Assembly (NCBI GenBank): GCA_031413415.1
Contig: JANOET010000384.1
Span: forward strand, 1 to 7,455
Direction of reading: 5' to 3'
DNA from: UBA668 sp031413415
GTDB taxonomy: Bacteria > Actinomycetota > Acidimicrobiia > Acidimicrobiales > Ilumatobacteraceae
DNA: 7,455 nucleotides
In this document: positions 1-5,127 of the stretch, piece after piece
Numbering within the stretch: the first letter of the stretch is position 1
Layout of the letters: each line of letters opens with the position of its first letter
Made by a program: the position numbers and the translations under genes
Notes under the pieces: model-generated
The model's database searches: none
Seen by the model: the letters and a program-made list of their open reading frames with translations, nothing else
What the model was told of the DNA's origin: nothing

Positions 1-957
1 GTTGCAGTACACGAACCCGTTGCCCTCGGTGCCGGCGTAGTACTCGTGGATGATCGGCCCGAACCACTCGATCATCTGCTTCTTGGCCTGTTTCGGACAC
101 GGTGCGGCGGCGTGGATGACGCACTGCAGGCTGGAGACGTCGTACCTCGTGCGTGCCGCTTCGTCGAGCTTGAGCATGCGGATGAACATCGTCGGCACCA
201 CCTGGCTGTGGGTGATGTGGTGGCGCTCGACCAGCTGGAGATACTGCTCGGGATCGAAGTGTTCCATCGCCACGACCGTGGCGCCGATCTGCTGCATCGC
301 CATGCAGAACCGCAGTGGAGCCGCATGGTAGAAGGGCGCGGGTGACAGGTAGACGCTGTCGGCCGTACCGCCGAACAACATCGAGACGAGCGGCGAGACG
401 CCGTTCGCGGTGGTGTCGAGCGGGTTCCCCACGTAGGCGCGGGCGACGCCCTTGGGCTGGCCGGTGGTTCCCGACGAGTACAGCATGTCGAAGCCTGCGA
501 GTCGCTCCTCGGGAAGGGGAGTGGCCGGTTGTGCAGCGACAGCCGTCTCGTAGCTCTCGTGGCCGTCGACGACCCCGTCGAGCATGAGGCGCAGACCGAC
601 GTTCGGGGTCTCGGGAAGAACCTCGGCAGCCTGGTCGGCCTTGTACTTGGAGGTGATGAACACCTTCGCCTGGCAGTCGTTGAGGATGTACGCGAGCTCA
701 CCGCTGGTGAGGCGGCTGGAGCATGCCGTGTAGATGGCCCCCGCGTAGTGGCAACCCCACAGGACCTCCATGTAGCGGTCGTGGTTCTCCATGCACAGCG
801 CCACGTGATCGCCGGGATGCACGCCCGCGGCGCGCAGCAGATGGCTGAGACGGTTGGCCGCAGCATCCAGCTCGGCGAAGGTCTGCGTGAAGCCGCTGCC
901 GCCCATGACGATGGCCGGTTTGTCGGGAATGGTGTCGAGGAACGCGCCCGGGTACAT
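1..957 (-). CDS. Acyl-CoA synthetase (AMP-binding, FadD-type), 3' end outside window
   Basis: This gene activates a carboxylic acid, probably a fatty acid, to its CoA thioester through an acyl-adenylate. The 319 visible residues form the N-terminal part of an ANL-superfamily enzyme. The P-loop motif YSSGTTGQPKG lies at residues 160-170 and the YYAGTEG motif (the family's Y-G-x-T-E adenine/acyl-adenylate site) at 306-312. The opening MYPGAFLDTIPDKPAIV is typical of mycobacterial FadD4-like enzymes. The C-terminal domain, with its hinge and catalytic lysine, is cut off by the left window edge; a usual length is about 500-550 residues. The start is well fixed: the only in-frame start codon before the upstream stop (985-987) is ATG at 957. 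No Shine-Dalgarno precedes it. It is divergent from the SirB1-like gene with 34 bases between. The acyl-CoA dehydrogenase further right suggests a shared role in fatty-acid breakdown, but the substrate cannot be read from the sequence. Confidence 0.93.
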   Translation of the reverse strand, partial: MYPGAFLDTIPDKPAIVMGGSGFTQTFAELDAAANRLSHLLRAAGVHPGDHVALCMENHDRYMEVLWGCHYAGAIYTACSSRLTSGELAYILNDCQAKVFITSKYKADQAAEVLPETPNVGLRLMLDGVVDGHESYETAVAAQPATPLPEERLAGFDMLYSSGTTGQPKGVARAYVGNPLDTTANGVSPLVSMLFGGTADSVYLSPAPFYHAAPLRFCMAMQQIGATVVAMEHFDPEQYLQLVERHHITHSQVVPTMFIRMLKLDEAARTRYDVSSLQCVIHAAAPCPKQAKKQMIEWFGPIIHEYYAGTEGNGFVYCN

Positions 958-965
958 GTGAGCGG

Positions 966-971
966 AAGCTA
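966..971 (-). promoter_or_regulatory. Candidate -10 element of the acyl-CoA synthetase gene (leaderless)
   Basis: Read on the minus strand this is TAGCTT, which fits the actinobacterial TANNNT -10 pattern. Eight bases separate it from the ATG at 957, so transcription would start at or within about two bases of the start codon. No convincing -35 hexamer is visible. The lack of a Shine-Dalgarno before a forced start codon fits a leaderless message. This is inference from spacing only. Confidence 0.5.
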
Positions 972-979
972 CTCGCCGA

Positions 980-985
980 TACCTT
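980..985 (+). promoter_or_regulatory. Candidate -10 element of the SirB1-like gene (leaderless)
   Basis: TACCTT, fitting TANNNT, lies six bases before the ATG at 992, so the predicted first transcribed base is the A of the start codon. No Shine-Dalgarno is present. It faces the opposite-strand element at 966-971 with only eight bases between, and GAAGCTA (965-971) and TACCTTC (980-986) form an inverted pair with one mismatch. The two promoters would compete for polymerase. Confidence 0.5.
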
Positions 986-991
986 CACGGC

Positions 992-1648
992 ATGGATCCG
1001 AGGGACCGTTTCGTCGAAGTGGTGCGCCACCCCTCGCCCGACGTGCACCTCGACATCGCTGCCGGGCTCATCGGCGCCTCGTTCGAGCCCGACGTCGACC
1101 TCTCCGAGATGGTCGCGGCGCTCGACCACCTGGCCGCGGAGTGTCAGCCCACGTTCGAGTCGGTGCTGCATCTCTTCCAGCACCATCTCACCGGGAACAG
1201 CGGCGACTACGGCGATCCTCGGAACTCGTACCTGCACGACGTGCTGCACCGAGGCCTGGGCATTCCCATCACGCTCAGCATCTGCGCCATCGAGGTGGGT
1301 CGACGAGTCGGGGTCGAGGTCCATGGCATCGGCTTGCCCGGCCACTTCCTCGTCGAGAGTGGCGGGGTCTTCGCCGATCCGTTCCACCTCGGCCACGTGT
1401 ACACCGCCGACGACCTCGAGCCGGCGTGGCAACGGATGACCGGGTTGAGCGAACCCCTCGACCCGCGCCTCCTTGCGCCCGTCACCGATCGGGGCATCCT
1501 GCTACGGATGCTCAACAACCTGAAGAACACCTTCGTCGCGATGGACGATCCCGTGCCACTGCGCACGCTCGCCACGCTACGCGGTGCATTTCCCGAGTTG
1601 GCGCACGAGCGCGCCGAGTACGCACGTTGGCTGCGACACTGGAACTGA
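992..1648 (+). CDS. SirB1-like transglutaminase-fold protein (Transglut_core2 type)
   Basis: This 218-residue protein resembles the SirB1 family of transglutaminase/protease-fold proteins, whose biochemical role is not established. Supporting motifs in order are DPRNSYL (75-81), GIPITLSI (90-97), PGHF (116-119, carrying the histidine of the fold) and DPF (129-131, carrying the aspartate), followed by LRMLNNLKN (171-179), all typical of the family. Where a catalytic transglutaminase has its cysteine at the start of the core helix, this protein appears to have Ser96, with Cys98 two residues on, so enzyme activity is uncertain. The start is fixed: no other start codon lies between ATG 992 and the in-frame stop at 959-961. 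The stop overlaps the next gene's start by one base (TGATG), so the two are probably translated from one transcript. E. coli SirB1 is roughly 270 residues; this copy is shorter at the C-terminus, where the tetratricopeptide-like tail would lie. Confidence 0.87.
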   Translation: MDPRDRFVEVVRHPSPDVHLDIAAGLIGASFEPDVDLSEMVAALDHLAAECQPTFESVLHLFQHHLTGNSGDYGDPRNSYLHDVLHRGLGIPITLSICAIEVGRRVGVEVHGIGLPGHFLVESGGVFADPFHLGHVYTADDLEPAWQRMTGLSEPLDPRLLAPVTDRGILLRMLNNLKNTFVAMDDPVPLRTLATLRGAFPELAHERAEYARWLRHWN

Positions 1649-2229
1649 TGATCGATCAGAATCTGAAGCGGTCGCTCGGCCAGATGATGCATGGGGTGCA
1701 GGTGGTGGGAGCGCACCATGACGGAGTGAGCCGGGCGTATTGCAGCCACTGGGTGTCGCAGGTGAGTTTCGAGGAACCGATCGTGATGGCGAGCGTGTCG
1801 CCGAAGCACGACACGTTTCCGCTCATCGAAGCCTCCGCCCAGTTCGCGGTGAGCGTGCTCGCCGGCGACCAGGTCGCGGCGGGGCAATACTTCTCGTATC
1901 CGGGCCGCAAGTTCCGTCACCTGGCCGACGAGTTCCTCGACCAGTTCCCGGACACGTCGCTGCCGGTCGTGCGCAATGCGATCGCGTGGTTGCGATGCGA
2001 GGTGTTCGACACCAAGGACATGCCCGATCATCGGCTGTTCTTCGCCCGGGTGGTGGCCGTGCAGCCTGGTCGGCTGAAGGAGCCGCCGTTGCTGTACAGC
2101 AGCCGGCTCGGCTGGCGCATCGCAGGCGACAAGGCGCGCGAGCCGGGCACTTCGGTGCGCGACGTGCTGCTGCAGCGCCTCGCCGACGCCGGTTTCGAGT
2201 CGGTCGCCGACGACACCATCGACGATTGA
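1648..2229 (+). CDS. Flavin reductase-like (FMN-binding split-barrel) domain protein
   Basis: A 193-residue protein of the flavin reductase-like/flavoredoxin family (PF01613 type), which binds FMN in a split barrel and typically passes electrons from NAD(P)H to free flavin or serves a partner oxygenase. Visible features are the N-terminal GQMMHGVQVVGA (11-22), the SRAYCSHWVSQVSFEEP segment (28-44) where the family usually has a T-x-S-(S/W)-x-S-x-x-P flavin-binding stretch, AQFAVSVLAGDQ (64-75), a DHRLFFARVVAV strand (127-138, equivalent to the usual GDHxxxxGxV) and PPLLYSSRLGW (146-156). The start is set at ATG 1648 because it overlaps the SirB1-like stop and lies at the proper domain beginning; an open frame continues upstream but gives no family similarity. 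It is in an operon with the SirB1-like gene. Its partner and substrate are unknown; redox support of lipid or aromatic oxidation is possible but not shown. Confidence 0.88.
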   Translation: MIDQNLKRSLGQMMHGVQVVGAHHDGVSRAYCSHWVSQVSFEEPIVMASVSPKHDTFPLIEASAQFAVSVLAGDQVAAGQYFSYPGRKFRHLADEFLDQFPDTSLPVVRNAIAWLRCEVFDTKDMPDHRLFFARVVAVQPGRLKEPPLLYSSRLGWRIAGDKAREPGTSVRDVLLQRLADAGFESVADDTIDD

Positions 2230-2273
2230 GCGCGCCGCGTTCGGGGTGTTCCGGTTCGGCACGGATGCAGGAC

Positions 2274-2286
2274 GTTCGGTAGGTTC
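2274..2286 (+). promoter_or_regulatory. Candidate promoter upstream of the acyl-CoA dehydrogenase
   Basis: GTTCGGTAGGTTC contains TAGGTT (2280-2285), a TANNNT -10 match, 58 bases before the dehydrogenase ATG. A near-identical 13-mer (12 of 13 bases) occurs at 3614-3626, 44 bases before the next plus-strand gene. No clear -35 is seen 16-18 bases upstream. The rest of the 114-base gap (2230-2343) holds scattered GTTCGG repeats (2239, 2254, 2274) and a small GTTC-N2-GAAC palindrome at 2294-2303; I see no gene there. Confidence 0.45.
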
Positions 2287-2328
2287 GACGCCTGTTCACG
2301 AACTGAGCGGCACCCCAGCCGCGCCCAC

Positions 2329-2341
2329 GGAGGAGCTCCTC
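2329..2341 (+). promoter_or_regulatory. Strong Shine-Dalgarno inside a 12-base perfect palindrome
   Basis: GGAGGAG (2329-2335) is a strong ribosome binding site eight bases before the ATG at 2344 and fixes that start. It overlaps GAGGAGCTCCTC (2330-2341), a perfect palindrome that could fold as a four-pair stem with an AGCT loop and hide the site. Whether this is control or chance is not known. Confidence 0.7.
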
Positions 2342-2343
2342 GT

Positions 2344-3549
2344 ATGACCGTCACCGACGCCCGTCCCGACGCCGACGAACAACTGGTGAACCAGCTGGTC
2401 GACGAGTTGCTCAGCGAGTTCCCGCCGAAGGACGTCGACGCCGTCACGTTCCTCGGCGCGCAGTTCGACAAGGGTCTCGCCTGGGTGAACTTCCCCAAGG
2501 GCCACGGCGGCCTGGACATGAACCCCAGACTGCAGAAGATCGTCAACGAGCGGGTGTACAAGCAAGGTGCACCGAACCCGGTGTACCACAACCCCATCGG
2601 CCATGGCATGTGCGGCCCGACGGTCGCCGTGTGGGGCAGCGAAGAGCAGAAGCAGCGCTACCTGCGCCCGCTGTTCACCGGTGAGGAGATCTGGTGCCAG
2701 CTGTTCAGCGAGCCCGGCTCCGGCTCCGACTTCGCCGGCCTGTCGTCGAAGGGCGTGAAGGACGGCGACGAATGGATCGTCAACGGCCAGAAGGTGTGGA
2801 CCACGCTGGCTCACCTGTCGCGGTGGGGTCTGCTCGTCGTGCGCACCGATCCCGAGGCCGTCAAGCACGCCGGCCTGACGGCGTTCGTGGTCGACATGCA
2901 CGACGCCACCGTGCAGACGCTGCCACTGCGCCAGATGACCGGCGAAGCCGAGTTCAACGAGGTGTTCTTCACCGACACCCGCATCGCCGAGAAGGAGATG
3001 CTCGGCAGCCCCGGCGACGGTTGGCGCGTGTCGCTCACCACGCTGATGAACGAGCGCCAGTCCATCGGCGGCACCATCCCGCTGAAGGGTTCGGGGGTCA
3101 TCGCTCATCTCGTCAAGGAGTGGGTGAAGGCGCCGGCGTGGAGGAAGGACGCCGCGACCCTCGATGAGGTGATGAAGCTGTGGATTCGTGCCGAGACGCT
3201 GCGCCTCACCAACATCCGTGCGAATCAGAACCGCAAGAAGGGCGATCCCGGCCCTGAGGGCTCGATCTCGAAGATGGCCGGCGCCAACCTGAACAAGGAC
3301 ATCTACGAATGTCTGATGAACCTCATGGGTGCCGATGCGCTGCTGTACGGCAGCTACGCGATGGTGCGCCCTGAGCACGCAATGGAGTTCGCCACGCCAC
3401 AGAAGGCGTTCCTGCGCAGCCGGGCCAACTCCATCGAGGGTGGTACCACGGAAGTGATGTTGAACATCCTCGGCGAGCGAGTGCTCGGCCTGCCCGGCGA
3501 CGTCCGCGTCGATCGCGACGTCGCCTGGAGCAAGGTGCCGCGCAACTGA
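2344..3549 (+). CDS. Acyl-CoA dehydrogenase (FadE-type)
   Basis: This 401-residue flavoenzyme should introduce the alpha-beta double bond into an acyl-CoA, the first step of a beta-oxidation cycle, passing electrons to electron-transfer flavoprotein. The family signature WCQLFSEPGSGSDFAGL spans residues 117-133, the beta-domain flavin segment WIVNGQKVWTT spans 144-154, and the C-terminal helical domain ends with SIEGGTTEVMLNILGERV (363-380). By alignment in memory with the family's Y-E-G-T motif, Glu365 is the likely catalytic base. The length and domain order are complete, and the type resembles mycobacterial FadE enzymes with IEGGTTE rather than short-chain mitochondrial types. The start is supported by a strong Shine-Dalgarno at 2329-2335. 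It lies 114 bases after the flavin-reductase gene with its own candidate promoter, and is followed within seven bases by a hairpin terminator. Chain-length or steroid preference cannot be read from the sequence. Confidence 0.96.
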   Translation: MTVTDARPDADEQLVNQLVDELLSEFPPKDVDAVTFLGAQFDKGLAWVNFPKGHGGLDMNPRLQKIVNERVYKQGAPNPVYHNPIGHGMCGPTVAVWGSEEQKQRYLRPLFTGEEIWCQLFSEPGSGSDFAGLSSKGVKDGDEWIVNGQKVWTTLAHLSRWGLLVVRTDPEAVKHAGLTAFVVDMHDATVQTLPLRQMTGEAEFNEVFFTDTRIAEKEMLGSPGDGWRVSLTTLMNERQSIGGTIPLKGSGVIAHLVKEWVKAPAWRKDAATLDEVMKLWIRAETLRLTNIRANQNRKKGDPGPEGSISKMAGANLNKDIYECLMNLMGADALLYGSYAMVRPEHAMEFATPQKAFLRSRANSIEGGTTEVMLNILGERVLGLPGDVRVDRDVAWSKVPRN

Positions 3550-3555
3550 CCCAGC

Positions 3556-3600
3556 CCGAGGGTTTCCCTGCCGCATGCTGACGCGGAAACCCTCGGTTTC
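3556..3600 (+). terminator. Hairpin terminator after the acyl-CoA dehydrogenase (repeat copy 1)
   Basis: A perfect 12-pair stem joins CCGAGGGTTTCC (3556-3567) to GGAAACCCTCGG (3585-3596) across a 17-base loop, followed by TTTCGTT. It begins seven bases after the stop codon, where an intrinsic terminator is expected; the T-run is short, as is common in high-GC actinobacteria. The loop contains GCATGC (3573-3578). Its right arm is shared with the hairpin at 4634-4682. Confidence 0.75.
3582..3600 (+). repeat. 19-base repeat core, copy 1
   Basis: CGCGGAAACCCTCGGTTTC is identical to 4664-4682. The two copies are direct repeats about 1.08 kb apart and flank a single gene. The core contains GAAACCCTCGGTTTC, itself an inverted repeat (six-base arms around CTC). 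A weaker half-copy, CCCTCGGCTTC, lies at 3628-3638 (10 of 11 bases matching). Confidence 0.85.
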
Positions 3601-3613
3601 GTTGCGTGCCGCG

Positions 3614-3626
3614 GTTCGATAGGTTC
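3614..3626 (+). promoter_or_regulatory. Candidate promoter of the nuclease-like gene
   Basis: GTTCGATAGGTTC contains TAGGTT (3620-3625), a TANNNT -10 match, 44 bases before the GTG start and just after the upstream terminator hairpin. It matches 12 of 13 bases with the element at 2274-2286 ahead of the acyl-CoA dehydrogenase. No good -35 hexamer is seen. Confidence 0.45.
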
Positions 3627-3632
3627 CCCCTC

Positions 3633-3668
3633 GGCTTCCCCTTTGCCAACTCGAGGAAAGGGGACGCC
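3633..3668 (+). promoter_or_regulatory. Leader hairpin that buries the Shine-Dalgarno
   Basis: TCCCCTTT (3637-3644) pairs perfectly with AAAGGGGA (3657-3664) across a 12-base loop. After one T-C mismatch, GGC (3633-3635) pairs with GCC (3666-3668). The paired strand includes AAGGGG (3658-3663), the best Shine-Dalgarno for the GTG at 3670, with six bases of spacing. The fold would limit ribosome access to the start. Regulation is inference from the fold. Confidence 0.5.
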
Positions 3669-3669
3669 C

Positions 3670-4623
3670 GTGGCACACTTCACCGCGGAGGCGTTGCACG
3701 TGCTGCAGCGCCAGAAGAACATCATCTCGTTCGGTCAACTCAACGAGTCGGGTGTCAGCCCGAGGCTGCGCCGCCGGCTCATCGCCGACGGCGTTCTGGA
3801 GCACGTCGGCAAGACGGTGGTCGCCGTCCGTGGTTCGGCCCGGACTCTCGAGCGGCGATGTATCGCGTTGTGTCTGCAGCACCCACAGGGATACGTGACC
3901 GGAGTGACCGGCGGCTTGTTGCTCGGCCGTCGGCGGATGCCCCGGCTGTCCGAGATCTGCTTCGGCGTCCCTCACGGACTCCACATCGATCTCTCACCGG
4001 GTGTGCGGCTCCGGCAGACAACCGTTCTGCCGGAAGCCCACCGGCGACGCCTGGACAACGGCATCGTGATCGCATCGTGGCCGCGACTGGCGTTCGACCT
4101 CGCCGCAGATCTGCCTCGGCTCGACCTCGTGTCGGTGATCGATCAGATGATTCACGACGGGCACACCGACGTCGACGCGCTGGCGGCCATGGCACGGCTG
4201 CTCTGTGCCCGAGGACGAGCCGGGTCGCTTCGCTTCGCCGAAGTGCTGCTCGAGAGAGGCGCTCGAGCGCCACTCGAGTCGCATCCTGAAGTGGTGGTCT
4301 TCGAGGGACTCCGAGGGCGCGACGTGCCGGTCGCAGCGCAGGTGCGCCACCTTGCATTGCCGAACGGCCGCAAGGTGCGCATCGACATGGCTGTCGACGC
4401 GATTCGCTGGGCTGTGGAGGTCGACGTGCACCCGGCTCACGTGGAACTGTCCGGAACGACGCGAGACAAGCGTCGCGATCGTCAGTTGCACCTCATCGAC
4501 TGGCAGGTGGAGCGCGTCACGCCCTTGGACCTGCTCGACCTGCACGGACTCCTCGACGAGTTGGCGGCGCTCTACCGGGCTCGTTCGACCGCGATTCGCG
4601 GACGCAACGGATCTGTCGCCTGA
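3670..4623 (+). CDS. AbiEi-like N-terminal / DUF559 (Vsr-like PD-(D/E)XK) C-terminal protein
   Basis: A 317-residue protein of a kind often annotated in actinobacteria as a type IV antitoxin AbiEi-family domain protein or DUF559 protein; its function is not established. Residues about 8-52 look like a winged-helix segment (QKNIISFGQLNESGVSPRLR, then a basic LIADGVLEHVGKTVVAV stretch), as in the AbiEi N-terminal domain. Residues about 55-200 form the middle region usual in this family. Residues about 205-290 resemble the Vsr/DUF559 restriction-endonuclease fold: RIDMAV with Asp239, AVEVDVHPAH with Glu250, Asp252 and His254/His257, then DKRRDRQLHLIDWQVERVT (266-284), where the family has D-x-x-R-D and W-x-V-x-R-V-T. 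The acidic residues are present, so a metal-dependent nuclease is possible. GTG 3670 is preferred because AAGGGG precedes it by six bases; an in-frame TTG at 3643 would add nine residues. No cognate AbiEii toxin lies beside it. Repeat hairpins bound it on both sides. Confidence 0.8.
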   Translation: MAHFTAEALHVLQRQKNIISFGQLNESGVSPRLRRRLIADGVLEHVGKTVVAVRGSARTLERRCIALCLQHPQGYVTGVTGGLLLGRRRMPRLSEICFGVPHGLHIDLSPGVRLRQTTVLPEAHRRRLDNGIVIASWPRLAFDLAADLPRLDLVSVIDQMIHDGHTDVDALAAMARLLCARGRAGSLRFAEVLLERGARAPLESHPEVVVFEGLRGRDVPVAAQVRHLALPNGRKVRIDMAVDAIRWAVEVDVHPAHVELSGTTRDKRRDRQLHLIDWQVERVTPLDLLDLHGLLDELAALYRARSTAIRGRNGSVA

Positions 4624-4633
4624 GCCGTGGCGC

Positions 4634-4682
4634 GAAACCGAGGGTTTCCGCGCCAGCACCCGGCGCGGAAACCCTCGGTTTC
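4634..4682. terminator. 21-pair perfect hairpin between convergent genes (repeat copy 2)
   Basis: The left arm (4634-4654, starting GAAACCGAGGG) and right arm (4662-4682, ending CCCTCGGTTTC) are exact reverse complements over 21 bases with a seven-base loop, AGCACCC. It sits 10 bases after the nuclease-like gene's stop and 24 bases before the CopD-like gene's stop on the other strand, so it probably terminates both. The stem starts GAAA and ends TTTC, giving A-rich and T-rich edges that suit a bidirectional terminator, without a long T-run. Confidence 0.8.
4664..4682 (+). repeat. 19-base repeat core, copy 2
   Basis: Identical to 3582-3600 and in the same orientation. Here the opposite arm is also a full match, so the whole hairpin is symmetric, whereas in copy 1 the left arm lacks the outer GAAA and the inner GCG. 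Confidence 0.85.
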
Positions 4683-4706
4683 AGTCGCAGGGGCGAGGTC
4701 GGCGGG

Positions 4707-5117
4707 TCAGTGGCCGGTGTGCAGGAGCACGCCGAGGAACATCGCTGCGATTGCGGTGAGCGCGCCGAGGGCGCCACCGACGGCGAGTGCGACCTTGGTC
4801 TGACCGACCGTGTGGATCGCGGCGAACACACCCGACAGGATGGCGACTGCGATCTTCAACAGCACGGTCGCCTGGTAGGCACCGGTGGCGGCCGTGATGT
4901 CGATGGCCATCAGGCTCCACACGCCGGTGAGCAGGGTGACGCCGAACGCCGGCCAGGCCACACGCGCAAAGGCCTGCGCCATGGTCTTCGTCGCATTCGG
5001 ATGCGCCCTGCGCACCGCGGGGACGATGCTGGCCAGAGCCAGCTGTCCTCCGACCCACACCGACGCGGCGATCACGTGCAGAAAGGTACGAATGGTTTCG
5101 GCCGAGGGCGAGAGCAT
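4707..5117 (-). CDS. Small CopD-like integral membrane protein
   Basis: A 136-residue protein that is almost entirely hydrophobic, with four likely transmembrane helices at about 12-34, 53-73, 83-104 and 109-132. The opening RTFLHVIAASVWVGGQLAL is typical of the CopD domain (PF05425 type), linked in other bacteria to copper uptake or resistance. His14 in helix 1 and His102 in helix 3 (AAIHTV) are candidate copper or heme ligands, as in related four-helix membrane proteins. Full CopD is about 300 residues; this is a single-domain stand-alone version. ATG 5117 is chosen because it starts just before helix 1 and lies 10 bases after the ispH stop; no Shine-Dalgarno is seen, so translation may depend on coupling to ispH. 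A longer frame upstream runs inside ispH and is not supported. No copper chaperone or CopC is nearby, so a copper role is only family-level inference. Confidence 0.78.
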   Translation of the reverse strand: MLSPSAETIRTFLHVIAASVWVGGQLALASIVPAVRRAHPNATKTMAQAFARVAWPAFGVTLLTGVWSLMAIDITAATGAYQATVLLKIAVAILSGVFAAIHTVGQTKVALAVGGALGALTAIAAMFLGVLLHTGH

Positions 5118-5127
5118 GATCGCGAGG

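Noticed and set aside
529..1647. Upstream extension of the flavin-reductase frame
   Set aside because: The extension runs antisense to the acyl-CoA synthetase and out of frame through the SirB1-like gene. The family-like sequence begins at ATG 1648.
2239..2288. Repeated GTTCGG/GTTCGA hexamers upstream of the acyl-CoA dehydrogenase
   Set aside because: Spacings (15, 20 and 9 bases) are irregular and the hexamer is short and common in GC-rich DNA, so there is not enough to call operator sites.
3643..3669. TTG start at 3643 for the nuclease-like gene
   Set aside because: It would put the start inside the leader stem with no Shine-Dalgarno before it. GTG 3670 has AAGGGG at good spacing.
2296..3984. 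Very long open frame on the minus strand opposite the acyl-CoA dehydrogenase
   Set aside because: Its translation is arginine- and histidine-rich low-complexity with no recognisable domain. High GC and codon bias on the real plus-strand gene keep the opposite frame open.
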